Source of the DNA: Lichenostomus cassidix
Lineage: Eukaryota; Chordata; Aves; Passeriformes; Meliphagidae
Direction of reading: 5' to 3'
Length of the DNA stretch: 64,000 nucleotides
NCBI GenBank assembly: GCA_008360975.2
Contig: CM039199.1
Span: forward strand, 186,001 to 250,000
Part shown: one piece after another, positions 25,061 to 36,483 of the stretch
Position numbering within the stretch: position 1 is the first letter of the stretch
How the letters are laid out: every line of letters begins with the position of its first letter
Made by a program: the position numbers and the translations under genes
Notes under the pieces: model-generated
The model's input: the letters and a program-made list of their open reading frames with translations, nothing else
Told to the model about the DNA's origin: nothing
Database searches by the model: none

Positions 25061-25507
25061 TCTTAAGCAATAATAAATTTGCTCCAGTGTGGAGAGTCTG
25101 TTGCGATGCTTTTGAACTGCACTGATGCTTCGGGATGCCTCCCAGTCCCATGATACTCACAGTCTGAACTAAATTTGTATGCTGAGCCAGCAATTTGTCC
25201 TCCTCCAGATTGTGGTTCACCAAGCAGGTTCCCTGTCATCGCTGGGGTCTGAGGATCCTTTAATCTGCCTAGCATTTGAAATGTCTCTATTCTGCCAATG
25301 AAAGAGCCTCTGTTTGGGCTCGAGGGACAGTTTTCCTGCCTCGATGTTCACTGCTGCTCACCTTAAGATGATGAGTGTGCAAGTTATGAGTCCTTTAGTT
25401 GAAGCTGGTGATCGATCCACTCCCTGGTACAGCGAGGCTCCATTACTGATCTCAGTCCTCCTTCTCTTCACTGCCTCTGAGATCCCTAAGTTTGAGCGCC
25501 AATTTTA

Positions 25508-25873
25508 TGTGATGACCAACAGCAGTTCCCCATACCATTTGTATGGCCAAAGCGCTCTATTGCAAAAAACCAGGGTTTTTAAACTGTTAGTTTGTTATGA
25601 GTTTATGTACTTGTGAGGCATGACAAACACGTTTAACCAACCACCATAAACCACAATAAGAACAAGCATCAGGTATAACCAATCAACAGTAACACAGTGT
25701 AAGCACTCATTGGTTCTATCAATTGTTTACCAAACATGTACTTTGTTTTTCACCTCTAGTTTAGCTGAGTCATTACCAGAATGCTTACCGGTAAGCTGAA
25801 GTAACAGAAGTGAGCAGGAATTTTACAAGGGTAGCAAAGCCCTCTGTTTGTAAGGCTTTTCTTATATGCAACA
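25508..25873 (-). repeat. 5' LTR of the minus-strand element
   Basis: 366 bp. The minus-strand start is TGTTGCATATAAG and the end ...CATCACA, followed by the PBS-like sequence. It pairs with 19172-19536. Confidence 0.75.
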
Positions 25874-27588
25874 GTGATATATAAATCATGAAAGGTATTT
25901 TTAAAGTGCTCATCACCAAAAGCTTAGAGCATTGATAGGGTGTGAAAAGTACATCATTCTCCATCTGGCTTCATTGTAAACACGTGGCTCTCCAGCCTGA
26001 GTTGTGTGCTTTTCAAGCCAGGTTTTGCAAGCAGCAATGGTCGCATTTGCGAAACCCATTGGTTTTGCTTTAAAGATAGCTATCTCCATAGTTAAGGGTG
26101 CCATTACGTGAATTCAGCAGCATTTCTCCTGATAAAGGAGAATGAAGTTCTTGTGCTTGTGCTTGTGCTGGCTGCACTCTAACTGAACTCATCTGAGAAG
26201 AGAAATCCAGGTACTTTGCTTTCCTCAGTATGGTGACGCATGCCTTATGCCTGCCTGTGAAGAGAGAGCATGAGGAAGGGGAAGTGTGATAGGAAATGAC
26301 TGAGACTCTGACTTTGCCTTGGTTTTGACTAGAATTTTATAGCTACAGATTCTGAGCGTGGCCCTTTGAGTCAGACGAAGGTTTTGTTACACACCTTTTT
26401 CAGAGATGAATTCTTCTTCACAAGTTTCTGTAAGAGAGGTGTGTAAAGTTGCACATGGTTTTGCTGAGTAGGGTAAATCTGTTGGTCGTGAAGGTTGGTA
26501 TTTATGAAAAGGTCAAGAGGCAGTGTCTAAAAATTGCAGGTAACAGTCTAACTTGAATTTCATTTGTGGTTTAAATAGAGAGCCTTCAGGAAGTCTTGTC
26601 AGGATTCCATAAAATGAAATTATTTCTTGCCGATCCTCACAAAAACGAGTAAGACAGAAGAATCAGCGTCAGTGTTTGAATTTTATAGAGTCTTGGGTGT
26701 AATCCGTCTATTAGTAAAGAAATACATAGAGGAGGCATTTAAAGCTCTTGCAAAAGTTTGTCTGAAAGCTACATCCAGTAATGCAGATTTGCACAAATGA
26801 TTGTTTCCTGCAAAGAAAACATGAGAGTTTGTGTATTTTGGTGTATGTCACTGGGGGTTTTCACTGTTTTTCCCCTCCAGTAACCGTGGCAAGATGGTGA
26901 AAAGGGAAGCTGGCAAAACTATGGTGTGCCTGGAATCCCCCTGGTTAGCTGTAGCTGGCAGAGGTGTCTGTGGTGGTCTTAATGAGACTGGTTGAGTGGG
27001 CAGCACGGTGTGATTGAAATTCAGCAATCAAAAAGATAAGGTTATGTGTGTCAGAAGAAATTGTTTTAAACGGAACAAAATCATGTTTGCGAAACTGGAG
27101 CCAGTGCTGGTGAATGACAGCATTTAGGACTGTGAAGAAGGCCTCTGCGTAGGAGCTGTGTGTATTTACCAGAGGTCAGAAGAGAGCTAGTGTGGATGAT
27201 ATTTTGTTAAAAAATCTTAGTTCAGTGTTTCACACCATTGGTTTAACGTGTCTTAAGAAGAAATGTCCCATCTGGGACTTTTCTTCCAGAACTTTGTTGC
27301 CATCTGCTGTGGCATTTTTTGCATGAGTCCCTTAACTATGAGTGTTTCTCAGGGATTCGATGCTGGACTAGGTGGACCATTTGCCAGTCTTGAGAAAGGC
27401 TTTTCCTAGATTTCCAAAAATGGTGTATGTATGGGGTTTTTATTAGCTTCTTTGATTTGCTCAGAAGGTTCTAAGTGATCAGTTGATGTGACAGTTATTT
27501 TTACGAAGACACTTCTTGTTCATGTCTTGTAAAACACCTCCTAACTCTTTCTGTTTGCTGTAGTTTGCATTTGCTAGTTATCCCTCCA

Positions 27589-28895
27589 TGTGGTGGTTTT
27601 GATTGGCCCAAAACATCAGTGAAGTGTTTTTAACATCTAGGAGAAATTTGGACCCCTCAGAAGCTCTTCTAGTAGGCCTAGGGAGGTGTCTGAGGGGTGG
27701 GGTGTGGCACAAAGATGGCTCCTGTGTGTCCTGAGTGCAAGTTCTGGAAGTTTTTACATCAAGTCCAGCAGAGCCAATCTCTGATGGCTCTGAAGGTGAT
27801 GGACATGCTGCTGGCCAAGTTTGGGCCAATTGGAGGTGCTGGTTATGCCTCTGTGAAAACATATTTAAGAAAAATTCAAAACAAAGCAGGCGCGCACTTC
27901 TTTCACTTCTTTGTAGTTGGAGGAGGAGGAGGTGCAGGTGAAAATATGTAGAGGGAGAACAGCATGGAGAGTGCCAAGGTCAGTGAAGAAGGTGGAGGAG
28001 GAGGTGCTCCAGTGTTGGAGCTGAAAACCCTCTGCAAGCCACAGTGAAGGCCATGGGGGGCAGGAGGTCCCCCTGCAGCCCATGGAGTCCACAGGAGTGC
28101 AGAAATTCTGCCCACAGCCCACGCCAGAAGGGCGGGTGGATGCCTGGAAAAGACTGTGAACCAGTGGGCGTCTCATTTAAGAGTTAAAACTGCAAAGACC
28201 TTGACTGGGAGAGAAAGGCCTTTTCCTTGCTCCTGGGATGGAAGCAGCCTGGCCTCAGCTTGGGAGAGTCTGCACAGCACCCTATGGACAAAAAGACTCA
28301 TGTTGCAGCAGAATTTCGGGCGGGATGTTGCTCGTGAGATTGGACCCATGCCAAAGAAGTTCTCAGAGGACTGTCTCTTGTGGGAAGGACCCTGGCTAAG
28401 TAGAGAACCTCTTTTCCTGATTGGACTGACCAGAGGACCCCTCAACCTGCCCCTGTCTGTGTTGCTGGTTTGGAAAGAGGGAAGGGGGGGGGGGGTGAGT
28501 GCAGAGACTGCTTCTTAAGAGGGTGGGGGTGAGAGCAGAAAACTGTCTGGAGAGAGAGAGAGAGAAACAAGTAGAGATAAGGAGTATTTGTAGTAGAAGA
28601 ATTGTAGTGATGAATAAATTTGAGAATCTGCTCTGTGGACTGAAAAGAGACCCCACACCCTGCCCCCCCCGCCACCTGGCTTGTGGATTGTAAAGGAGGA
28701 AAGGGGGTGAATACTATAGGTTTGTAAGAGGGAGGGGGGAGTGAACAAAATAATGTATGAAAACTTTATTTTTGCCTTGCATTTATCCTCCAATTCTGTT
28801 AGATAATTAAATCACCTTTTGCAACTTTAAGCTTGAGGCCTGTTTGCCCTTTTTCATGCGTCCTCCTGGCAGGGTCCTGTCTCAAACCCACGACA
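27589..28895 (+). mobile_element. Long solo LTR in unit 3 linker, 5-bp TSD
   Basis: The 1307-bp element has ends TGTGGTGG...CACGACA flanked by a perfect CTCCA at 27584-27588 and 28896-28900. The empty site is present in units 1, 2 and 5 (atccctccagcactcact). AATAAA at about 28613 on the + strand supports the orientation. It contains a G-run (about 28486-28496) and a short GA repeat (about 28552-28565). A 5-bp duplication fits ERVL-type elements. The open frames inside are not recognisable genes. Confidence 0.88.
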
Positions 28896-29815
28896 CTCCA
28901 GTACTCACTTGGAATTAGACCAAAAAGTCATGCTCTGTTTTCCATGACCTGGAAGATTCATTTGATGATGTAGTTCAAATATACTCCAGTTAAGATGTGT
29001 CAGTAGATACTGCTGAATTTCTACTATACGGCACACCATGTGAAGAGCCTTTGAAACAAAGACTCCTTCAGACTTGCTCCCAAAGTGATACCATGCTCCA
29101 GCTTACAGAGATGTGAAAGGCGATACTGTTCAAAATGCACAAGCACAGCTTTTCTCTGCCGGAATAACTAAAATACGTTCCTTCTCACACTGCTACTTAA
29201 TTTTGACATAGTTTCTGATGCTATTAGCTTCACTTTCTTAAACTGTCCTGCAGTTTAATATAAATTGCTCTTTCTCTCACAGGCCCAATTGATTGGCCTA
29301 AACCTGTTGGTTTTGTTGGTGCACACTGCCCCAACAAAAGCATTGTGATCATGAATTTCCCTCCCATGTTTTATTGTTGGCCTTGCCTTGTAGCCTATCA
29401 TGGAACTCCTTATAGCACAGCAACCATGAGTCTGTAGAGGTGGTAAAACAAAAATCCCCATGGTCTGTGAGTATGCACAGCCTTTGTTTATATTTTCAGT
29501 TATCCTGGGTAACAGAGGAGAAAATATGTATGACTGTATTAACCCTACAAAGCCCAGAACATGGGATTTCCTTCTGTCATTAGTACCAGCTCTGCACTGC
29601 TGCACTGGCAGTTTAGCAGGTGTAATGCTCACCTCCTTGCCTTTGTCTGGAATTGCTCAAAGGCTTGTGGTAACATACCTTTGCTTTGGTTTTTGTTGCA
29701 TGCTGTGAGTGCAAAGGGCTTCTTTGACAATGTTGGTTTAAATGGAAAGTCATGTAGCATTTCATTGAAAATCTTGTCTGTGTCCATCATTCAGCAGTCT
29801 TTTTTTCCCTTTCAG

Positions 29816-29878
29816 ATTCCTCCCAGCATGACTCATCAGAAACAAGTGGGAAGCCTGAGGTGGAAGTCACCATTGAAG
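29816..29878 (+). CDS. GTF2I: alpha4 exon, GTF2I linker cassette
   Basis: 63 nt, phase 1-1, intact acceptor and donor. Protein DSSQHDSSETSGKPEVEVTIE is identical to alpha2. It is followed by beta4, whose type differs from beta2. Confidence 0.88.
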
Positions 29879-31562
29879 GTCAGTTGCTGAGGTCACTGAT
29901 TTCAGTCTGCTGGGCATTTTTTATATCCGAAATGTGTTTTGCAAAGCCTGCATTACTTGGCACTGGAAAAGAGAATTGTGTGTTGGTGTTGACTGCAGTT
30001 TTGATTGTGCACTTCCTGGTGAACACACCTGGTTTAGAAGTCTTATAAAACCACAATATACTGAAGCATATTGGACTTAGTGGGCTGTTTTTGAAATGAC
30101 GCCTAACAGCAGTTTGCATGTTCCGTGTATTTTCCAAGCATTAGTAATGAAAAGTACTCATTGAGCAGGCAAGATGTTATAACATTCATTCATTCTGGAG
30201 AGCACATTGGTTTATCAACAGTATGTAGTTATATGTAAAATTTGTAGTTAACACTAGATTCTGGGAAGACTGGTCCCAGAACGGAAAGGAGGTGTTGCAG
30301 GTGATATAAGTGTAGCCTCAAGGTGTCTGTCTAATATTGCTAGCTGTGAGATACAAACCTTTGTACTTTCCAGCTCCCATCCTCATTGAAATGGCTCTAA
30401 AGCTGCTAAGCAGTGTCCCTGTTGTTCTTGTGCTAGGATCTTGGTAGGAGGTCAGCTGTGTTTCTTGTATTTGGGAATTAGTGTCTTGTAATTTCTTTAA
30501 AATACTGCTGAGATTGGCTTTTGCAATGCTTGCTTGTGGAATTAGATTAAGACCTCCCAGTGAGCAATTTAGAAGGTGGGCAGGGCATTTAGGATAAAGT
30601 GGACACTTCTGGCATTACTTTCACCATTTTACAATGCAGCAAAGAAATGACTCTTACATTACCTCAACAGAAAAGTTTATATGAGAAGAGTCACAAAGTT
30701 CTGTGTGTATGTAAAGGCCTTTACCACAAAAGCAAAAGTGCTCTGTAAAGGTTTTTTCTGACCGAGTATAACAGAACTGTCTAGATGCAAGATACGTCAA
30801 TATGTAATATTATTCTTGCTAAGTAAACCATACCCTTGGGGATGTGGGTACATGTTTTTCTGTATGTGAAATTAGTTTTCTTTGTTTGCTTTGCCCATTT
30901 GTTTTCTCTGAGGCTGCAGATATTGATAATAGGGCCGTGCAGAAAACTCCTTACCATGAGGGAGATAGGGTTGGATTGGTAGTGAGTGGCTAAGTAGCAG
31001 CTCTCTGACAAATTGCTAGCTTACCTGTCTTTTCATTTGTGTGTTTTTAATGTGGAGTTGACCTGTTCAATGCATTTCATTGATGCCCATTAGTTTTACA
31101 CAAGTTTGAGAGTGGGTTTAGAACATTTGAGCTCTTGAAGACAAAACCTAGGTACTTTGTTTTGAGATCTCCTGGTGGAAGGATATAACCTCCAGTTAGA
31201 TAAAAAATGTAGTCTGTATCTGCACAGCATATTTATGTCCTTTTGCTGTTGCATGGTCGTTTTATGATCATGCCATGTCCAGTCCTGTTTCAGAAGGCCA
31301 TGTTGCTTCCTTAGGAAGTACAGAAGCAGCGTCGTTTTTTGCTATCTTGTGCTTTGCAAGGTCTGTTTGGCAGAAGTTGTTCTTTCACAGGTAGAAAGAG
31401 GAGCTTTGTCAAGGTGCTCAGATGAGGTCTGTGTTGCAAAATTGGGTGCCGTGATAAGCACCGTTCCTTAATTCAGTTAGAGCTTTGAAATTCAAAGCAG
31501 TTGCAGTGCTGCACACGAGTTCCCTGGACATAAAACCAGTGATTTTTCTTTGTTTCTTTAAG

Positions 31563-31667
31563 ATGATGACAATGACTACCTGCTCCCTGACAAGGGACCT
31601 AGGGGCACCAATTTAGCTTATGGAGCTGCCAATACTGGGAGAAGAAAACCAGAAGAGTTCAATTTTG
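31563..31667 (+). CDS. GTF2I: beta4 exon, acidic GTF2I linker exon without KRPR
   Basis: 105 nt, 35 aa, phase 1-1, acceptor ttgtttctttaag, donor G|gtaaga. It reads DDDNDYLLPDKGPRGT and ends NTGRRKPEEFNF. It is identical in protein to beta5 and close to beta1. The KRPR cluster is reduced to KGPR and the distal RRK is kept. Confidence 0.87.
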
Positions 31668-31956
31668 GTAAGATGGAAATGAATGATGATTTTGTCTCCT
31701 TGCTCTGTTTTATGGAAAGGTTTTGGTCAATTTTATTCTGCAGGAGTGCGGCATGCCAGTGCAAGCTTCCATTTAGGAGCCATAGTCTCTGTGTACAAGC
31801 ATTTTTTTTAGCTTCTTTGATTTGCTCAGAAGGTTCTAAGTGATCAGTTGATGTGACTGTTATTTATACGAAGACACTTTTTGTTCATGTCTTGTAAAAC
31901 ACCTCCTAACTATTTCTGTTTGTTGTAGTTTGCATTTGCTAGTTATCCCTCCAGCA

Positions 31957-32456
31957 NNNNNNNNNNNNNNNNNNNNNNNNNNNNNNNNNNNNNNNNNNNN
32001 NNNNNNNNNNNNNNNNNNNNNNNNNNNNNNNNNNNNNNNNNNNNNNNNNNNNNNNNNNNNNNNNNNNNNNNNNNNNNNNNNNNNNNNNNNNNNNNNNNNN
32101 NNNNNNNNNNNNNNNNNNNNNNNNNNNNNNNNNNNNNNNNNNNNNNNNNNNNNNNNNNNNNNNNNNNNNNNNNNNNNNNNNNNNNNNNNNNNNNNNNNNN
32201 NNNNNNNNNNNNNNNNNNNNNNNNNNNNNNNNNNNNNNNNNNNNNNNNNNNNNNNNNNNNNNNNNNNNNNNNNNNNNNNNNNNNNNNNNNNNNNNNNNNN
32301 NNNNNNNNNNNNNNNNNNNNNNNNNNNNNNNNNNNNNNNNNNNNNNNNNNNNNNNNNNNNNNNNNNNNNNNNNNNNNNNNNNNNNNNNNNNNNNNNNNNN
32401 NNNNNNNNNNNNNNNNNNNNNNNNNNNNNNNNNNNNNNNNNNNNNNNNNNNNNNNN
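31957..32456. other. Assembly gap of exactly 500 N
   Basis: The 500 Ns interrupt unit 4 at ccctccagca | actcacttgg, which is continuous sequence in units 1, 2 and 5 apart from one repeated a. No unit sequence appears to be missing from the flanks. The round size indicates a placeholder in a repeat that could not be resolved. Frames crossing it have no meaning. Confidence 0.98.
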
Positions 32457-33369
32457 ACTCACTTGGAATTAGACCAAAAAGTCATGCTCTGTTTTCCATG
32501 ACCTGGAAGATCCATTTGATGATGTAGTTCAAATATATTCCAGTTAAGATGTGTCAGTAGATACTGCTGAATTTCTACTATACGGCACACCATGTGAAGA
32601 GCCTTTGAAACAAAGTCTCCTTCAGACTTGCTCCCAAAGTGATACCATGCTCCAGCTTACAGAGATGTGAAAGGCGATACTGTTCAAAATGCACAAGCAC
32701 AGCTTTTCTCTGCCGGAATAACTAAAATACGTTCCTTCTCACACTGCTACTTAATTTTGACATAGTTTCTGATGCTATTAGCTTCACTTTCTTAAACTGT
32801 CCTGCAGTTTAATATAAATTGCTCTTTCTCTCACAGGCCCGATTGATTGGCCTAAACCTGTTGGTTTTGTTGGTGCACACTGCCCCAACAAAAGCATTGT
32901 GATCATGAATTTCCCTCCCATGTTTTATTGTTGGCCTTGCCTTGTAGCCTATCATGGAAATCCTTATAGCACAGCAACCATGAGTCTGTAGAGGTGGTAA
33001 AACAAAAATCCCCATGATCTGCGAGTATACACAGCCTTTGTTTATATTTTCAGTTATCCTGGGTAACAGAGGAGAAAATATGTATGATTGTATTAACCCT
33101 ACAAAGCCCAGAACATGGGATTTCCTTCTGTCATTAGTACCGGCTCTGCACTGCTGCACTGGCAGTTTAGGAGGTGTAATGCTCACCTCCTTGCCTTTGT
33201 CTGGAATTGCTCAAAGGCTTGTGGTAACATATCTTTGTTTCTGTTTTTGTTGCATGCTGTGAGTGCAAAGGGCTTCTTTGACAATGTTGGTTTAAATGGA
33301 AAGTCATGTAGCATTTCGTTGAAAATCTTGTCTGTGTCCATCATTCAGCAGTCTTTTTTTCCCTTTCAG

Positions 33370-33432
33370 ATTTCTCCCAGCATGACTCATCAGAAACAAG
33401 TGGGAAGCCTGAGGTGGAGGTCACCATTGAAG
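33370..33432 (+). CDS. GTF2I: alpha5 exon, GTF2I linker cassette
   Basis: 63 nt, phase 1-1, intact splice sites. It reads DFSQHDSSETSGKPEVEVTIE. One Ser-to-Phe change (tcc to ttc) separates it from alpha4 and alpha2. Confidence 0.88.
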
Positions 33433-35114
33433 GTCAGTTGCTGAGGTCACTGATTTCAGTCTGCTGGGCATTTTTATATCCGAAATGTGTTTTGCAAAGC
33501 CTGCATTACTTGGCACTGGAAAAGAGAATTGTGTGTTGGTGTTGACTGCAGTTTTGATTGTGCACTTCCTGGTGAACACACCTGGTTTAGAAGTCTTATA
33601 AAACCACAATATACTGAAGCATATTGGACTTAGTGGGCTGTTTTTGAAATGACGCCTAACAGCAGTTTGCATGTTCCGTGTATTTTCCAAGCATTAGTAA
33701 TGAAAAGTACTCATTGAGCAGGCAAGATGTTATAACATTCATTCATTCTGGAGAGCACATTGGTTTATCAACAGTATGTAGTTATATGTAAAATTTGTAG
33801 TTAACACTAGATTCCGGGAAGACTGGTCCCAGAACGGAAAGGAGGTGTTGCAGGTGATATAAGTGTAGCCTCAAGGTGTCTGTCTAATATTGCTAGCTGT
33901 GAGATACAAACCTTTTTACTTCCAGCTCCCATCCTCATTGAAATGGCTCTAAAGCTGCCAACCAGTGTCCCTGTTGTTCTCGTGCTAGGATCTTGGTAGG
34001 AGGTCAGCTGTGTTTCTTGTATTTGGGAATTAGTGTCTTTTAATTTCTTTAAAATACTGCTGAGATTGGCTTTTGCAATGCTTGCTTGTGGAATTAGATT
34101 AAGACCTCCCAGTGAGCAATTTAGAAGGTGGGCAGGGCATTTAGGATAAAGTGGACACTTCTGGCATTACTTTCACCATTTTACAATGCAGCAAAGAAAT
34201 GACTCTTACATTACCTCAACAGAAAAGTTTATATGAGAAGAGTCACAAAGTTCTGTGTGTATGTAAAGGCCTTTACCACAAAAGCAAAAGTGCTCTGTAA
34301 AGGTTTTTTCTGACCGAGTATAACAGAACTGTCTAGATGCAAGATACGTCAATATGTAATATTATTCTTGCTAAGTAAACCATACCCTTGGGGATGTGGG
34401 TACATGTTTTTCTGTATGTGAAATTAGTTTTCTTTGTTTGCTTTGCCCATTTGTTTTCTCTGAGGCTGCAGATATTGATAATAGGGCCGTGCAGAAAACT
34501 CCTTACCATGAGGGAGATAGGGTTGGATTGGTAGTGAGTGGCTAAGTAGCAGCTCTCTGACAAATTGCTAGCTTACCTGTCTTTTCATTTGTGTGTTTTT
34601 AATGTGGAGTTGACCTGTTCAATGCATTTCATTGATGCCCATTAGTTTTACACAAGTTTGAGAGTGGGTTTAGAACATTTGAGCTCTTGAAGACAAAACC
34701 TAGGTACTTTGTTTTGAGATCTCCTGGTGGAAGGATATAACCTCCAGTTAGATAAAAAATGTAGTCTGTATCTGCACAGCATATTTATGTCCTTTTGCTG
34801 TTGCATGGTCGTTTTATGATCATGCCATGTCCAGTCCTGTTTCAGAAGGCCATGTTGCTTCCTTAGGAAGTACAGAAGCAGCGTCGTTTTTTGCTATCTT
34901 GTGCTTTGCAAGGTCTGTTTGGCAGAAGTTGTTCTTTCACAGGTAGAAAGAGGAGCTTTGTCAAGGTGCTCAGATGAGGTCTGTGTTGCAAAATTGGGTG
35001 CCGTGATAAGCACCGTTCCTTAATTCAGTTAGAGCTTTGAAATTCAAAGCAGTTGCAGTGCTGCACACGAGTTCCCTGGACATAAAACCAGTGATTTTTC
35101 TTTGTTTCTTTAAG

Positions 35115-35219
35115 ATGATGACAATGACTACCTGCTCCCTGACAAGGGACCTAGGGGCACCAATTTAGCTTATGGAGCTGCCAATACTGGGAGAAGAAAA
35201 CCAGAAGAGTTCAATTTTG
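35115..35219 (+). CDS. GTF2I: beta5 exon, acidic GTF2I linker exon without KRPR
   Basis: 105 nt, 35 aa, phase 1-1, intact acceptor and donor. Its coding sequence is the same as beta4 as far as I can read, which supports a very recent unit 4/5 duplication. Confidence 0.87.
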
Positions 35220-36420
35220 GTAAGATGGAAATGAATGATGATTTTGTCTCCTTGCTTTGTTTTATGGAAAGGTTTTGGTCAATTTTATTCTGCAGGAGTG
35301 TGGCATGCCAGTGCAAGCTTCCATTTAGGAGCCATAGTCTCTGTGTACAAGCATTTTTTTTAGCTTCTTTGATTTGCTCAGAAGGTTCTAAGTGATCAGT
35401 TGATGTGACTGTTATTTATACGAAGACACTTTTTGTTCATGTCTTGTAAAACACCTCCTAACTATTTCTGTTTGTTGTAGTTTGCATTTGCTAGTTATCC
35501 CTCCAGCACTCACTTGGAATTAGACCAAAAAGTCATGCTCTGTTTTCCATGACCTGGAAGATCCATTTGATGATGTAGTTCAAATATATTCCAGTTAAGA
35601 TGTGTCAGTAGATACTGCTGAATTTCTACTATACGGCACACCATGTGAAGAGCCTTTGAAACAAAGTCTCCTTCAGACTTGCTCCCAAAGTGATACCATG
35701 CTCCAGCTTACAGAGATGTGAAAGGCGATACTGTTCAAAATGCACAAGCACAGCTTTTCTCTGCCGGAATAACTAAAATATGTTCCTTCTCACACTGCTA
35801 CTTAATTTTGACATAGTTTCTGATGCTATTAGCTTCACTTTCTTAAACTGTCCTGCAGTTTAATATAAATTGCTCTTTCTCTCACAGGCCCGATTGATTG
35901 GCCTAAACCTGTTGGTTTTGTTGGTGCACACTGCCCCAACAAAAGCATTGTGACCATGAATTTCCCTCCCATGTTTTATTGTTGGCCTTGCCTTGTAGCC
36001 TATCATGGAAATCCTTATAGCACAGCAACCATGAGTCTGTAGAGGTGGTAAAACAAAAATCCCCATGATCTGCGAGTATACACAGCCTTTGTTTATATTT
36101 TCAGTTATCCTGGGTAACAGAGGAGAAAATATGTATGATTGTATTAACCCTACAAAGCCCAGAACATGGGATTTCCTTCTGTCATTAGCACCAGCTCTGC
36201 ACTGCTGCACTGGCAGTTTAGGAGGTGTAATGCTCACCTCCTTGCCTTTGTCTGGAATTGCTCAAAGGCTTGTGGTAACATATCTTTGTTTCTGTTTTTG
36301 TTGCATGCTGTGAGTGCAAAGGGCTTCTTTGACAATGTTGGTTTAAATGGAAAGTCATGTAGCATTTCGTTGAAAATCTTGTCTGTGTCCATCATTCAGC
36401 AGTCTTTTTTTCCCTTTCAG

Positions 36421-36483
36421 ATTCCTCCCAGCATGACTCATCAGAAAAAAGTGAGGATTCTGAGGTGGAGGTCACCTTTGAAG
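36421..36483 (+). CDS. GTF2I: alpha6 exon, GTF2I linker cassette
   Basis: 63 nt, phase 1-1, acceptor ttccctttcag, donor G|gtcagt. It reads DSSQHDSSEKSEDSEVEVTFE. It combines the SEDS core of alpha1/alpha3 with an EVEVT-type end like alpha2/4/5. Confidence 0.88.

Larger units (their letters stand above)
19172..25873 (-). mobile_element. LTR-flanked endogenous retrovirus-like element
   Basis: Two direct repeats of about 365 bp flank about 6 kb of internal DNA, all inside unit 3 of the exon array. On the minus strand the first LTR is 25873-25508 and is followed within a few bases by TGGCGCTCAAACTTAGGG (25501-25484), similar to a lysine-tRNA primer-binding site. This fixes the orientation as minus. 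The internal region has no long frame and no gag, pol or env that I can recognise, so it is either heavily decayed or non-autonomous. The LTRs differ from each other at roughly 15% of positions by eye, so the insertion is old. A target-site duplication is not clear. Confidence 0.75.
15870..29087 (+). repeat. Tandem exon-array unit 3
   Basis: Third unit with alpha3, beta3, a damaged gamma3 and linker. It spans 13.2 kb because of a 6.7-kb LTR-flanked element (19172-25873) and a 1.3-kb LTR (27589-28895). The host linker resumes at about 25874. From about 26110 to 27588 it is almost identical to the unit 1 and 2 linkers, while 25874-26110 is visibly more divergent. Confidence 0.88.
29088..32640 (+). 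repeat. Tandem exon-array unit 4 (contains gap)
   Basis: Fourth unit with alpha4 and beta4. After beta4, at about 31795, the sequence jumps from the post-beta intron (gtctctgtgtacaagc) straight to the pre-alpha linker (ttagcttctttgatttgctcag), so about 2.2 kb including gamma is missing. Without the 500 Ns the alpha4-alpha5 spacing is 3054 bp, against 3051 bp for alpha5-alpha6. Confidence 0.9.
32641..35691 (+). repeat. Tandem exon-array unit 5
   Basis: 3051-bp unit nearly identical to unit 4, sharing its post-beta deletion junction (35347 onward: gtgtacaagcatttttttt). It holds alpha5 and beta5, no gamma and no LTR insertion. It is the cleanest example of the short unit. Confidence 0.92.

Noticed and set aside
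31860..32472. Long frames of 180-200 codons on both strands
   Set aside because: Both consist mostly of the 500-N gap.
3871..36237. Minus-strand frames of 92-125 codons (3871, 8683, 16130, 29255, 32809, 35860) recurring in every unit
   Set aside because: They sit in the intron just before alpha and recur only because the units are near-identical. They have no known motif, and their lengths change with small indels between copies, unlike the alpha and beta exons.
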